Shown: positions 1 through 9,553 of the stretch, in pieces
Position numbering within the stretch: position 1 is the stretch's first letter
Layout of the letters: each line of letters opens with the position of its first letter
From: Gammaproteobacteria bacterium
GTDB taxonomy: Bacteria > Pseudomonadota > Gammaproteobacteria > Burkholderiales > Burkholderiaceae_D
Direction: 5' to 3'
Length of the DNA stretch: 64,000 nt
Assembly (NCBI GenBank): GCA_903970185.1
Contig: CAJCIC010000020.1
Location: 1-64,000 of the forward strand
Position numbers and translations under genes: made by a program
The notes under the pieces: model-generated
What the model saw: only the letters and a program-made list of their open reading frames with translations
Told to the model about the DNA's origin: nothing
Databases searched by the model: none

Positions 1-182
1 GTCCTGAGGTGACGCAGCCCCGCCTGCAAGCGCCACTTCCCGCAGCCCAGGCGCCAAGGCCCGAGGTTGTCCAGCCGCGTGCACCCGCCCCACCCGCCCA
101 GGCCGCGCGACCCGAAGTCGCGCCGCGGGCGCCAGCAGAACACAAGGGCAACGAGCCGAATGAGAAAAAAGAGCGGGAGTAA
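1..182 (+). CDS. C-terminal fragment of a Pro/Ala-rich protein
   Basis: Only the 3' end of the gene is in the window; reading from position 3 it stays open to the TAA at 180-182. The visible 59 residues are almost all Pro, Ala, Gln, Arg, Val and Glu and end in a short charged tail (PNEKKERE). The lipoprotein at 62008-63522 has the same type of Pro/Ala tail and ends in a very similar charged peptide (PNEPEKKENPRE), so this is probably the end of a related cell-envelope protein. The function is unknown and the domain that would identify it lies outside the window. A strong hairpin follows the stop codon. Confidence 0.7.
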   Translation, partial: PEVTQPRLQAPLPAAQAPRPEVVQPRAPAPPAQAARPEVAPRAPAEHKGNEPNEKKERE

Positions 183-190
183 TCCGGCAT

Positions 191-229
191 GAAAAACAGG
201 CATTGCGTCGCGCACACTGCCTGTTTTTC
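191..229 (+). terminator. Rho-independent terminator after the Pro/Ala-rich gene
   Basis: A perfect 12-bp inverted repeat (arms 191-202 and 218-229, loop of 15 bases) has an A-run in its left arm and a run of five T in its right arm. It starts 9 bp after the stop codon at 182. It is likely to end transcription of the upstream gene. Confidence 0.75.
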
Positions 230-363
230 AAGCGTTCATTTTTGCCGGTGGAGTTGCCTGCCCTGTTGCGGCACGTGAATCGCCAAACCAAGGTCGAAAT
301 CACCGCCTCGCGTTCGGCCTTCAGCCGTGTCTTGCACCGGACTCGCTGCTAGAGATCCGGGGC

Positions 364-411
364 AAAAAAGCCTGCCGGTGCCCGCGGCCCTGACGCTTGC
401 CGTGGGGCACC
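364..411 (-). terminator. Probable terminator of the desaturase gene
   Basis: Read on the minus strand, a 7-bp stem (405-411 with 377-383) is followed shortly by a run of six T (369-364). It lies about 11 bp beyond the desaturase stop codon. The loop is long (about 21 bases), so the structure is less convincing than the one at 191-229. The rest of the 183-421 gap shows nothing else. Confidence 0.5.
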
Positions 412-421
412 TCGGCTCTAC

Positions 422-1624
422 CTAGGCATAGCTGCGCAGGCGCCTGCTGAAATCCTGCAGCGTGCGAATGCCGCTTTCTTCCGCGCGCTTGCACCAGTCC
501 TGCAGTTGCACGAGGAGTTGCTCCCGTGATGCACTTGAGCGTTCCCAGATGGCACTGAGCTCAACGCGCATATCGTGCAGCGTACGCAGCACGGCATTTT
601 CGTTCAAGGCCGCAGAAACGCGCTCCTTGTGCATTTCCGAGAGCTTGTCGACATCCTTGTGCAGGAATCGTCGCGCACGTACCAGCGTTTGCACAGACCG
701 GTCACCCGAGGCATCCTTGCCCCGTGCGATTTCCTCGCGCGTGGCACGCTTGAGCGACTTGGCATACTTGGCCATGACGTCGTAACGATTCGAGATCACC
801 GCGTGCAGGTTGTCGAGATCGATCTGGGCGCGCGGCATCGCGAATTTTGGCGTTGGCGCGACCTTCTTGATCGTGGCGAGGCCGACGGCTGACAACATGC
901 GAATGTACATCCAGCCAATATCGAATTCGTACCACTTGTTCGACAGCTTGGCCGAACTTGCGAAGGTGTGGTGATTGTTATGCAATTCCTCGCCGCCAAT
1001 CAGGATGCCCCAGGGCACGATATTGCGGCTCGCGTCAGCGCAGTCGAAATTCCGGTAACCGCTGAAGTGACCGATGCCGTTGATGACACCGGCAGCAAAG
1101 AACGGGATCCACATCATCTGTACCGTCCAGACCACGGTGCCGACACCGAGCCCGAACAGAATCCAGTCGGTCACCAGCATCACGCCACAGCCATGCCAGG
1201 TGAACTTGGAGTACAGGTTGTGCTCAAGCCAGTCATCGGGCGTGCCGTGGCCGTAACGGTCGAGGGTCTCGGCGTTGGCCGACTCTTCCATGTAGAGCTC
1301 GGCACCCTGGAACAGAACGCGCTTGATGCCACGAATCTGCGGGCTGTGCGGATCTTCCTTGGTTTCACACTTGGCGTGGTGCTTGCGATGGATTGCCGCC
1401 CACTCCTTGGTTTGCATGCCCGTCGTCATCCACAGCCAGAACCGGAAGAAGTGCGTCGGCACGGGATGCAAATCGAGCGCACGATGCGCCTGGCAACGAT
1501 GCAGGTAGATCGTAACGCCAGCGATGGTGATGTGGGTCAGGACCAATGCGGCAACGACAATCTCCCAAAGCGGCAGGTTGAGCACGCCGTGATTGAGGAA
1601 GTCGAGCAGGTGCATGGGGATCAT
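422..1624 (-). CDS. Fatty acid desaturase (membrane delta-9 acyl-CoA desaturase type)
   Basis: A 400-residue integral membrane di-iron desaturase that introduces a cis double bond into acyl chains. The three histidine boxes of the family are intact: HRCQAH at residues 42-47, HRKHH at 79-83 and HNNHH at about 217-221. Hydrophobic segments flank the boxes. The C-terminal 130 residues are soluble and rich in Arg/Glu, as in the roughly 390-400-residue proteobacterial desaturases. The ATG at 1624 has GGAG five bases upstream on the minus strand; a second ATG three codons later is possible. A TATAAT about 75 bp upstream suggests its own promoter. Family assignment is sure; whether it acts on acyl-CoA or phospholipid acyl chains is not visible. 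Confidence 0.92.
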   Translation of the reverse strand: MIPMHLLDFLNHGVLNLPLWEIVVAALVLTHITIAGVTIYLHRCQAHRALDLHPVPTHFFRFWLWMTTGMQTKEWAAIHRKHHAKCETKEDPHSPQIRGIKRVLFQGAELYMEESANAETLDRYGHGTPDDWLEHNLYSKFTWHGCGVMLVTDWILFGLGVGTVVWTVQMMWIPFFAAGVINGIGHFSGYRNFDCADASRNIVPWGILIGGEELHNNHHTFASSAKLSNKWYEFDIGWMYIRMLSAVGLATIKKVAPTPKFAMPRAQIDLDNLHAVISNRYDVMAKYAKSLKRATREEIARGKDASGDRSVQTLVRARRFLHKDVDKLSEMHKERVSAALNENAVLRTLHDMRVELSAIWERSSASREQLLVQLQDWCKRAEESGIRTLQDFSRRLRSYA

Positions 1625-1698
1625 TCAAACTCCAGTAAAAAGTGGCGCATCAGACCCGGGCGCTCGTCTTCCTCCTCGGGGATGCTCTATGGACACCG

Positions 1699-1704
1699 AT
1701 TATA
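1699..1704 (-). promoter_or_regulatory. -10 box of a putative desaturase promoter
   Basis: The minus strand carries a perfect TATAAT preceded by GG, about 75 bp upstream of the desaturase ATG and between it and the mscS-like stop codon. No good -35 hexamer lies at 16-18 bp, so this is a -10-only call. Confidence 0.4.
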
Positions 1705-1749
1705 CCCGCGAGTTGCCGGCAAAGCCTCTCGCCATCAGGTTACAGCTAC

Positions 1750-3060
1750 CTAAATCGGGCTCTCGCCCGTGCGCATTTCGACCCGGATATCGCGCCTGGG
1801 GGTGGGTAGCGCCACACCGTCGGCCTTGAAGGCCGCAAGGATCGCAAGATTGATGTCTGAACGGATCCCGCCCGTGCCAAGTTCCGCGTCGTCGATCCAA
1901 AAGCCGAGTTCCAGATCGAACCCGTCCGAGGCGAATCCGAGGGCCAGCGCAACAGGCGCCGGATCGTCAAGGACACGCGGCCGGCCCCGGGCGGCAGCAA
2001 CCATCAATTCCATTGCGTGACTTACGTCACTTTCGTAGGCCACCTGCAGCTTGATGCCAACCCGTGTATGACGGCTGGTGTAGCTGTGATTGAGCACCGG
2101 CGTATTGACCAGCAACTCGTTGGGCAGGATCGCTTCGGTTCCATCCAGCGCCTTCACCACGGTGTAGCGCGTCCTGATCTGGGTCACCGAGCCGGTGTAC
2201 TTGTCAACGGCAATGAAATCGCCAATGCGCAGGCTGCGATCGAGCAGGATGATGAAGCCGCTGACGTAGTTGCTCGCCACGCGCTGCAAGCCGAGCCCAA
2301 GGCCCACGCCAAGTGCGCCGCCAAAAACGCCGAGCACGCCAAGCGGAATGCCGACCACCTGCATGCTGACTAGCACCGCAAGCACGATCAGCACGGCGCG
2401 CACGAATCGACCCATTGCAACCTGCAGGCTGCCATCAAGGCTTGACATGCGCATCAGCCGGCCCTCGAGCGCAGCGCCTCCCCAAAGCGCGATGACAAGC
2501 GTCAACGCCACCCAGAACGCGCCCTGCAGGATCTGTAGCAGATTGATTTCCTCTGCCGTGCCGTGCATCTGGTACACCGGCACCGAGGCGAGTGCATCGG
2601 TCACGTCGGGCAAGAGCCCGGTGATGTGCAACACCACCACCATCCAGGCAACGAAGGTAAAAAGACGCTGCATCAGCGCGAGCAGCCCGCTTGGACGGAA
2701 GACGCGCCGCACCGCGTAGAGCACGAAGCGGATTGCGCCACTTGCGAAGAGCACCAGGACGCCAAGCCTTAGCACCGCGCTTGGCTCGTGACGCGCTTCG
2801 CCGATGCGCTCGGCCAAAAAGGCGAGGAGCGAGCCTAACAGCGGCCAGATCACGTTACCCAGGCTGCGCGCGCGAATGGCTGGCGCCGTGAGCCCGTCGT
2901 TGGACCGGGCAGCGATCGATTTGGCAATGCGCTCGCGACCGGCCCAGACGAGCACGAACGCGAGTGCCATGGAGGCGGCGATGATGCCGAGCTGGATATA
3001 GACCCTCGGCTGCGTGGCCCGAGAAATCAGGTCAGAGACGGTCGCAATCAGGTCGTCCAT
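1750..3060 (-). CDS. MscS-family mechanosensitive ion channel
   Basis: A 436-residue inner-membrane protein with several N-terminal transmembrane segments (about residues 21-41, 67-87, 95-120, 125-150, 175-200) followed by the MscS pore helix and beta domain. The pore region around 235-285 has the Gly/Ala-rich pattern GALGVGLGLGLQ followed by VASNYVSGFIILLDRSLRIGD, split here as two short matches to the family signature. It releases solutes on membrane tension (hypo-osmotic shock). It is larger than E. coli MscS because of extra N-terminal helices. It begins 8 bp after rsmB and is probably the last gene of a purN-rsmB-mscS operon. Confidence 0.88.
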   Translation of the reverse strand: MDDLIATVSDLISRATQPRVYIQLGIIAASMALAFVLVWAGRERIAKSIAARSNDGLTAPAIRARSLGNVIWPLLGSLLAFLAERIGEARHEPSAVLRLGVLVLFASGAIRFVLYAVRRVFRPSGLLALMQRLFTFVAWMVVVLHITGLLPDVTDALASVPVYQMHGTAEEINLLQILQGAFWVALTLVIALWGGAALEGRLMRMSSLDGSLQVAMGRFVRAVLIVLAVLVSMQVVGIPLGVLGVFGGALGVGLGLGLQRVASNYVSGFIILLDRSLRIGDFIAVDKYTGSVTQIRTRYTVVKALDGTEAILPNELLVNTPVLNHSYTSRHTRVGIKLQVAYESDVSHAMELMVAAARGRPRVLDDPAPVALALGFASDGFDLELGFWIDDAELGTGGIRSDINLAILAAFKADGVALPTPRRDIRVEMRTGESPI

Positions 3061-3068
3061 GTCGTCGA

Positions 3069-4325
3069 TTAAGGCTGCCTTTGCATGACAGTTCCGAAAA
3101 ATCCGTCCGTACCGTGCCGGTGCGGCCAGAGTTCAAGGTTTTCTGCGCCCACCGCCGATATTCCCTGGGCCGTGAGCACCTCTGCAGCATTTTGCCGCGC
3201 GAACTCGGGGTGTGTCGAAAGGAACCTGGCCACCACCGACTGATTCTCCTCATCGAGCATGCTGCAGGTGCCATACACGAGGCGGCCGCCCGGGGCCACG
3301 AGGCGTGCGGCGCTGGCGAGAATCGACTCCTGTGCAACGACAAGCAGGGCCACCGTCTCGGGAGTCTGGCGCCACTTCAGGTCGGGATTGCGCCTTAACG
3401 TGCCAAGACCGCTGCAGGGTGCGTCAACCAGCACCCGCTCTGCTTTGCCGGTAAATCGCTTCAGGCGCGCATCGCGCTCGCTGTCGATGTGCATCGGATG
3501 GACGTTGGACAGTCCGCTGCGCGCAAGGCGGGGCTTGAAATTGGCAAGCCGCTTGGCCGAGATGTCGAGCGCGTAGAGGCGCCCGGTCGATCGCATCAGC
3601 GCGCCGAGCGCAAGGGTCTTGCCGCCGGCACCGGCGCAAAAATCGATGACCAGTTCACCGCGCTTGGGTGCAAGCAGCCTGGCCAGCAGCTGGCTGCCCT
3701 CGTCTTGCACCTCGATTGAGCCGTCGTTAAAGATCGCAAGGCGATTCAGCGCCGGCTTTTCCTCCAAGCGGATGCCGTCAGGCGAATAGGGCGTCGCTTC
3801 GCAGGCGAAGCCTTCAACACGCAAAATGCGCAGGGCCTCGTCGCGCGACATCCTGGCTACGTTAACGCGCAAATCGAGCGGAGCACTGCGGTTCAAGGCG
3901 TTGGCCAGTGCCTCGATCTCATCGTTGGCAAAGCGCTTTTGCAGGCGCTCACGGATCCATTCGGGCAAATTGCAGCGCATCTCCCAGGGCAGCGACTTGC
4001 GATCGACGGTCTTGATGTGTTCAAGCCATTGCGCCTCGGCGGGACCGACGCGGGCGACTACCGACTCGATGCCCGCGACATAGGCAAGGCCCAAAAGCGC
4101 AAGCCGGCGCTCGATCGGACCGTTCGCGCTTTGCGCGAAATGGGAAAACTCGAGCTTTTGTCTGAGCACCGAATAGACCGCTTCGGCAACGATGCCGCGA
4201 TCGCGATGGCCAAGCGCGTGATGGGTGCGAAAGTAGCGCGACACGACAGAATCGGCGGGATGCTCGAATTTGAGGACTTCCCGAAGAAGCTGTTCGGCGT
4301 GCGCGATGAGCGGGGCATGGATCAT
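3069..4325 (-). CDS. rsmB: 16S rRNA (cytosine-967-C5)-methyltransferase
   Basis: 418 residues, the usual RsmB (Sun/Fmu) length. The N-terminal 130 residues form a NusB-like helical RNA-binding domain, followed by the NOL1/NOP2/Sun-type methyltransferase. The SAM-binding motif DFCAGAGGKTLALG is at about residues 229-242; the two catalytic cysteines are in DAPCSGLG and YGTCSM. It methylates C967 of 16S rRNA using SAM. Its ATG overlaps the purN stop codon in an ATGA, so the two genes are translationally coupled. Confidence 0.94.
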   Translation of the reverse strand: MIHAPLIAHAEQLLREVLKFEHPADSVVSRYFRTHHALGHRDRGIVAEAVYSVLRQKLEFSHFAQSANGPIERRLALLGLAYVAGIESVVARVGPAEAQWLEHIKTVDRKSLPWEMRCNLPEWIRERLQKRFANDEIEALANALNRSAPLDLRVNVARMSRDEALRILRVEGFACEATPYSPDGIRLEEKPALNRLAIFNDGSIEVQDEGSQLLARLLAPKRGELVIDFCAGAGGKTLALGALMRSTGRLYALDISAKRLANFKPRLARSGLSNVHPMHIDSERDARLKRFTGKAERVLVDAPCSGLGTLRRNPDLKWRQTPETVALLVVAQESILASAARLVAPGGRLVYGTCSMLDEENQSVVARFLSTHPEFARQNAAEVLTAQGISAVGAENLELWPHRHGTDGFFGTVMQRQP

Positions 4326-4963
4326 GTCGCCGGCCCAAGGCCAAGCTGCATTGGCTCCTGCTCGCCCAGCAATTCGACCTTGCCGTCTTGCACACGCAAG
4401 CGATCCTCAATGAACCAGCGCACCACCCGCGGATAGAGTTGGTGTTCAGCTGCGCGAACCCGCTCTTCGAGCCGTTGCTCGTCATCGTCGGCAAACACCG
4501 GTACTGCCGCCTGCGCCACGATCGCGCCGCCATCAACCACGGTTGAGACGAAATGCACCGTGGCGCCGTGAATGCGCACCCCCGCAGCCAGCGCACGGCG
4601 ATGCGCATTGAGGCCGGCAAAGGCGGGCAAGAGCGACGGATGGATATTCAAGAGGCGATGGGCAAAGCGCTCAACGAAGCGATGCGACAGGATACGCATG
4701 AAACCGGCGAGCAAAACCAGTTCGGGTCGATAGGACTCGATTGTCCCGGCCAGAGCCTCGTCATACAGCTCGCGCGAGGCGAACCCGGCAAAAGGCAGCA
4801 CTTGCGTCTCGATTCCCTGCGCGCGCGCAAGCAGAAGCCCGGGTGCATCGCGATCGCTGATGACGGCGACGATTTTCGCCGGCCAGGCCTCGCTACGACA
4901 CGCGGCAATCAGTGCGGCGAGATTCGAACCCCTGCCCGAAATGAGGACCACGATCGATTTCAC
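4322..4963 (-). CDS. purN: Phosphoribosylglycinamide formyltransferase
   Basis: 213 residues, normal PurN length. It transfers a formyl group from 10-formyl-THF to GAR in step three of purine synthesis. The N-terminal ISGRGSNL loop binds the phosphoribosyl part; NIHPSLLPAFAG carries the catalytic Asn and His, and the VVDGG segment carries the catalytic Asp. It is first in the minus-strand operon with rsmB and mscS and diverges from ribF across a gap of about 90 bp. The other purine gene in the window is purD, far downstream. Confidence 0.95.
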   Translation of the reverse strand: MKSIVVLISGRGSNLAALIAACRSEAWPAKIVAVISDRDAPGLLLARAQGIETQVLPFAGFASRELYDEALAGTIESYRPELVLLAGFMRILSHRFVERFAHRLLNIHPSLLPAFAGLNAHRRALAAGVRIHGATVHFVSTVVDGGAIVAQAAVPVFADDDEQRLEERVRAAEHQLYPRVVRWFIEDRLRVQDGKVELLGEQEPMQLGLGPAT

Positions 4964-5018
4964 GGCCGGCAGTGTAGCACCGCAACTCTTGCAGACTCGG
5001 CCCGAAAGAGGGCCCGGC

Positions 5019-5024
5019 TATAAT
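5019..5024 (+). promoter_or_regulatory. -10 box upstream of ribF
   Basis: A perfect TATAAT stands 30 bp before the preferred ribF ATG at 5055, in the divergent purN-ribF gap. The sequence 17 bp upstream is not a recognisable -35 box. If transcription starts near 5031, the ATG at 5034 would be almost leaderless, which is one reason to prefer 5055 as the start. Confidence 0.45.
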
Positions 5025-5054
5025 GGCAAGACCATGCACCGAGCCGAAAAACAC

Positions 5055-6050
5055 ATGCGCGTGTACCGCGGCCTGCCGACTGCGGCAAGCCGGACACCGT
5101 GCGCCATGACCATTGGCAATTTCGACGGCGTGCACCGCGGCCACCAGGCTTTGCTCAAGCATGTGCGGCAAACGGCATTGGATCTGAAGGTCGACTCGTC
5201 GGTGATGACCTTCGAGCCGCATCCGCGCGAGTTTTTTGCGCAGGCCGCGGGCGACCCGGGCCGGGCGCCGACGCGAATCGCCGGACTGCGCGACAAGCTT
5301 GACGCCCTTTGTACAACCGGCATCGATCGGGTGGTCGTGGAACGCTTTAATGCGCGTTTTGCTCGCCTCGATGCGACGGCATTCATCGAGGATGTGCTTA
5401 TCGATGGCTGTCGCGCACGCTGGCTGATGGTCGGCGAGGATTTTCGCTTTGGCGCAAAACGCATGGGCGACGTCGACTTGCTAAGGCGCGTTGGCGCCCG
5501 CCACGGCGTTACGGTTGAGACCCTTGCCGCCGTCGAAACCGGGGGTGAGCGCATCTCCAGTTCTGCCGTGCGCGAGGCCCTGGCCCAGGGCGATCTGGCG
5601 CGCGCCGAGACGCTTCTTGGGCGACCCTATCGCATGTCCGGCCACGTCATCGCCGGTGCGCGGCTTGGCCGCACGCTCGGCTTTCCCACGGCCAACCTTC
5701 TCGTCAATCACGGTCGACCCGCGCTTTCGGGAATTTTTGTCGTGCGCGTGCACGGGGTGCGCAGCCACCCGGTCGGTGGCGTGGCAAGCCTAGGCGTTCG
5801 CCCTACCGTTGACGACTCCGGGCGCGTGCTGCTCGAGACGCACCTCTTCGATTTTGCCGAAAACCTCTATGGGCAACTGATCAGCGTCGAATTCGTGAAA
5901 AAACTGCGCGACGAAATTCACTATGACGATCTGTCAACGCTGACCGCAGCGATCGCTGACGACGCCCAAAAGGCGCGCTCCGAGCTGGGGTTGTTGCCCG
6001 TCGGCAAGAACTTCGCGACTTCGGCCACTGATCGAATTAGTTCGCTCTGA
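5055..6050 (+). CDS. ribF: Bifunctional riboflavin kinase / FAD synthetase
   Basis: 331 residues from the chosen ATG. It makes FMN from riboflavin and then FAD. The N-terminal nucleotidyltransferase domain has TIGNFDGVHRGH (GNFDGVHxGH signature) and a downstream ISSSAVREAL; the C-terminal flavokinase domain has GRTLGFPTANL and ends near residue 315. The reading frame is open from 4860 but that part has no family similarity. Starting at MRVYRGLP (5055) aligns with known RibF proteins; 5034 is the alternative. It heads the ribF-ileS-lspA-coaBC-dut run, a classic proteobacterial order. Confidence 0.94.
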   Translation: MRVYRGLPTAASRTPCAMTIGNFDGVHRGHQALLKHVRQTALDLKVDSSVMTFEPHPREFFAQAAGDPGRAPTRIAGLRDKLDALCTTGIDRVVVERFNARFARLDATAFIEDVLIDGCRARWLMVGEDFRFGAKRMGDVDLLRRVGARHGVTVETLAAVETGGERISSSAVREALAQGDLARAETLLGRPYRMSGHVIAGARLGRTLGFPTANLLVNHGRPALSGIFVVRVHGVRSHPVGGVASLGVRPTVDDSGRVLLETHLFDFAENLYGQLISVEFVKKLRDEIHYDDLSTLTAAIADDAQKARSELGLLPVGKNFATSATDRISSL

Positions 6051-6126
6051 CCTGCCCTTCTGGCAGCACCACTGACCCCTCGATCCAGCTGCCGCGCAGC
6101 GCGCGCGGCTTACAACGGAAAGCATC

Positions 6127-8982
6127 ATGCCTGACTCACCGAAACATCCAGATCCCCCCAAAGACGGCGATCTTGACGACTACAAGAGTACGCTGAACCT
6201 GCCTGACACGCCGTTTCCGATGCGTGGCGATCTCGCCAAGCGCGAACCCGGCTGGGTCAAGGAGTGGCAAGACAAGAAGATCTATCAGCGCATTCGCGAA
6301 GCGCGGCGCGGCCGCCCGAAGTTCCTCTTGCATGACGGGCCGCCTTACGCCAACGCCGACATCCACATCGGCCACGCCTTCAACAAGATCCTGAAGGACC
6401 TGATCGTCAAGGCGCGCGGCATGAATGGCTTCGATGCGCCTTACGTGCCCGGATGGGATTGCCACGGCATGCCCATCGAGATCGAAATCGAAAAGCGTGA
6501 CGGCCGCGGGCTGTCGACGCTTGAAGTCCAGGCGCGCTCGCGAGCCTACGCCACTTTGCAGATCGAGCTGCAAAAGAAGGGCTTCATGCGCCTTGGCATC
6601 CTAGGCGACTGGGACCATCCCTACACGACGATGAATCCGGGCAACGAGGCCGAAGAAGTGCGCACGCTCGCACGCATCATGCGCGAGGGTTATGTCTATC
6701 GCGGCCTGCGTCCTGTCAATTGGTGTTTCGATTGCGGATCGGCGCTTGCCGAAGCCGAAGTCGAGTATCGCGACCGCATCGACACGGCGATCGATGTCGG
6801 CTTTCCCTTTGTCGATGAATACAGAGCCGCGATAGCCAAGGCGTTCGGGCTTGCGGCGCTACCGGATGTGCCGGGCTTCATCCTGATCTGGACGACGGCA
6901 CCCTGGACGCTGCCTGGCAATCAGGCGCTTAACGTCCATCCGGACTTTCAATATGCCCTGGTTAAGACCGAGCGCGGGCTTGTCATCCTCGCTGCCGAGT
7001 GCGTCGAGCGCTGCCTGGCAAGCTACGGCCTTTCGGGCACAGTGCTTGGCACCTGCCTTGGAGAGGCGCTCTACCACCTTGAATTCCGGCATCCTCTTTA
7101 TGCCCGCAACTCGCCCGTGCTCGTTGCCGACTTCGTCACCTTGGAGCAGGGCACCGGGGTGGTGCATTCGAGCCCGGCATTTGGCCCGGAAGACTTCGCC
7201 TCGTGGAAAGCGGACGGTCGAAGCGATGCCGATATCGTCAATCTGGTCATGGGCAACGGCACCTACGCGAGCACCGAGCCGCTGTTTGGCGGCCAGAACA
7301 TCTGGAAAGCCCAGCCCGGTATCGTCGCTGCAGTGGAGGCCCAGGGCGCCCTGTTTCGTGCTGCACAATACACCCACAGCTATATGCATTGCTGGCGCCA
7401 CAAGACGGCAATCATCTATCGGGCGACCTCGCAGTGGTTCGTAGGCATGGACCTCGAACCGACCTCAGGCGGTGCGCCGCTGCGCAAGACCGCGCTTGCT
7501 GCAGTTGCGAACACGCGCTTTTTCCCGGCATGGGGCCAGGCGCGGCTTGGCGCGATGATCGCAAACCGGCCCGACTGGACACTCTCACGCCAGCGCCAAT
7601 GGGGCGTGCCGATGGCATTTTTCGTCCATCGCGAGACCGGTGCACTGCACCCAAACAGCCCGGCGCTTTTGGATGAGGTTGCAAAGCGCATCGAAGTCGG
7701 CGGCATCGAGGCCTGGCAAACGCTCGACCCGAAAGACATCCTCGGTGCCGAAGGCGATGACTACATCAAGAATCCAGACACCCTTGACGTCTGGTTCGAC
7801 TCGGGCTCGACCTTTCAGACCGTGCTCTCGGGCTCGCATCTGGCGGCGAGCAAGTTTCCGGCAGATCTCTACCTCGAGGGCTCCGACCAGCACCGCGGCT
7901 GGTTCCATTCGTCGCTTCTGATCTCCTGCATGCTGCACGGCCGGGCGCCGTATGACATGTTGCTCACGCACGGATTCGTGCTCGATGGCGAATCGCGCAA
8001 GATGTCGAAGTCGCTTGGCAATGTCATCAGCCCGCAGAAGGTATCTGACACGCTCGGCGCTGAAATCCTGCGTCTGTGGGTCGCGAGCACGGACTATTCG
8101 GGCGATGTCAACTTGTCCGACACGATCTTAAAGCGCGTGGTCGAGAGTTATCGGCGCGTGCGCAATACGCTGCGCTTCCTGCTTGCAAACACTTCGGACT
8201 TCGATTCCGGCTCGATGCAAATGCCCGTTGACGAGTGGCTCGAGATCGATCGCTATGCGATCGCCCGCATGGCGTCGCTGCAAGACGAGGTCCTGCGTCA
8301 CTACGAGGCCTTCGAATTCCACCTGGTCGTGAATCGGCTTCTTGCCTACTGCTCGGAGGATCTGGGCGGGTTCTATCTTGACGTCCTGAAGGACCGCCTC
8401 TACACGAGTGCCAAGGACGCACCCCAGCGCCGCGCTGCGCAAAACGCCCTGTGGCACATCACGTCCGGCCTTCTGAAGCTGTTCGCGCCGATCCTTTCAT
8501 TTACGACCGAGGAAGCCTTCGCGATCTTCGCCAGGGAGAACGAGAATCGCTTCGGCACGATCTTCGCGGAGACCTACCACGTCTATCCGGCGATCGCCAA
8601 CGCCGCTGCGCTGCGCGAGAAGTGGGAGCGTGTGCGCGCCGTGCGAGGACTCGTCGCCAAGCACCTCGAAGAGGTACGAAGCGAGGGGCGAATCGGCGCA
8701 TCCCTGCAAGCCGAAATCGAGGTGGTGGCAAGCGGCGCTGATCTCGATGCGCTCTTGGCGCTGGGCGAAGACCTGCGCTTTGTCTTCATCACGTCGGCGG
8801 CACGCGTTACGGCCGGCGCAGAAGGTGATGTCCGGGTCACGGTGACGCCATCGGCGCATGCCAAGTGCGCACGCTGCTGGCACTACCGCGCCGACGTCGG
8901 CAGCGATGCTGATCACAAACACCTGTGCGCGCGCTGCTGCCTCAATCTCTATGGCGGCGGCGAGCATCGCTTGATCGCGTAA
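6127..8982 (+). CDS. ileS: Isoleucyl-tRNA synthetase
   Basis: 951 residues, the usual bacterial IleRS size. It charges tRNA-Ile and hydrolyses mischarged valine in its CP1 editing domain. The class I signature HIGH is at residues 80-83 within [18 protein letters not shown] occurs in [10 protein letters not shown] at about residue 625. A C-terminal zinc finger shows four cysteines in CARCWHY and CARCC. It lies between ribF and lspA as in many proteobacteria. Confidence 0.97.
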   Translation: MPDSPKHPDPPKDGDLDDYKSTLNLPDTPFPMRGDLAKREPGWVKEWQDKKIYQRIREARRGRPKFLLHDGPPYANADIHIGHAFNKILKDLIVKARGMNGFDAPYVPGWDCHGMPIEIEIEKRDGRGLSTLEVQARSRAYATLQIELQKKGFMRLGILGDWDHPYTTMNPGNEAEEVRTLARIMREGYVYRGLRPVNWCFDCGSALAEAEVEYRDRIDTAIDVGFPFVDEYRAAIAKAFGLAALPDVPGFILIWTTAPWTLPGNQALNVHPDFQYALVKTERGLVILAAECVERCLASYGLSGTVLGTCLGEALYHLEFRHPLYARNSPVLVADFVTLEQGTGVVHSSPAFGPEDFASWKADGRSDADIVNLVMGNGTYASTEPLFGGQNIWKAQPGIVAAVEAQGALFRAAQYTHSYMHCWRHKTAIIYRATSQWFVGMDLEPTSGGAPLRKTALAAVANTRFFPAWGQARLGAMIANRPDWTLSRQRQWGVPMAFFVHRETGALHPNSPALLDEVAKRIEVGGIEAWQTLDPKDILGAEGDDYIKNPDTLDVWFDSGSTFQTVLSGSHLAASKFPADLYLEGSDQHRGWFHSSLLISCMLHGRAPYDMLLTHGFVLDGESRKMSKSLGNVISPQKVSDTLGAEILRLWVASTDYSGDVNLSDTILKRVVESYRRVRNTLRFLLANTSDFDSGSMQMPVDEWLEIDRYAIARMASLQDEVLRHYEAFEFHLVVNRLLAYCSEDLGGFYLDVLKDRLYTSAKDAPQRRAAQNALWHITSGLLKLFAPILSFTTEEAFAIFARENENRFGTIFAETYHVYPAIANAAALREKWERVRAVRGLVAKHLEEVRSEGRIGASLQAEIEVVASGADLDALLALGEDLRFVFITSAARVTAGAEGDVRVTVTPSAHAKCARCWHYRADVGSDADHKHLCARCCLNLYGGGEHRLIA

Positions 8983-9019
8983 GCTGTGACGCGCCCTGCC
9001 CGAGTGAAGCGGAAATTCG

Positions 9020-9535
9020 ATGGCCTATAAATCGTCGTTTGGAAGTCGCAGGGTCGCCTCGCTGCCGCGCCGCCTTATGCCCTGGTTGAGTCTTTCAGCC
9101 GTGGTCATCCTTGCCGACCAGCTCTCCAAGATTGCCGTGCGCGATTCAATCGCGCTTGCGGCGCGCGTGCACATCCTGCCGTTTTTCGATCTGACCTTGA
9201 TCTACAACCGCGGCGCTGCATTCAGCTTTCTCAATTCCGAGAGCGGCTGGCAACGCTGGTTCTTCACGGCCCTCGGACTGATCGCGGCACTCTTTATCAT
9301 TTTCCTGCTGGCAAAACACGGTACACAGCGCCTTTTCGCCTTCGGCCTGGCACTGATTCTGGGCGGCGCCCTGGGCAACGTCATCGATCGCATTGCCTAC
9401 GGGCATGTGGTCGATTTTCTCTTGTTCTATTATCGCGACTGGTTCTTTCCGGCATTCAACCTCGCCGATAGCGCGATTACCGTGGGCGCCGTCCTTTTGG
9501 CCTTCGACGAACTGCGCCGTGTCAGAAGAAGCTAA
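9020..9535 (+). CDS. lspA: Lipoprotein signal peptidase II
   Basis: 171 residues with four transmembrane segments. It cleaves the signal peptide of diacylated prolipoproteins at the lipobox cysteine. Family boxes seen: [18 protein letters not shown] and [11 protein letters not shown], the last two carrying the catalytic aspartates. At least two encoded proteins in this window (38131 and 62008) have lipoboxes and would be its substrates. It follows ileS by 37 bp. Confidence 0.95.
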   Translation: MAYKSSFGSRRVASLPRRLMPWLSLSAVVILADQLSKIAVRDSIALAARVHILPFFDLTLIYNRGAAFSFLNSESGWQRWFFTALGLIAALFIIFLLAKHGTQRLFAFGLALILGGALGNVIDRIAYGHVVDFLLFYYRDWFFPAFNLADSAITVGAVLLAFDELRRVRRS

Positions 9536-9553
9536 GTACCCCAAGGGCTCGAA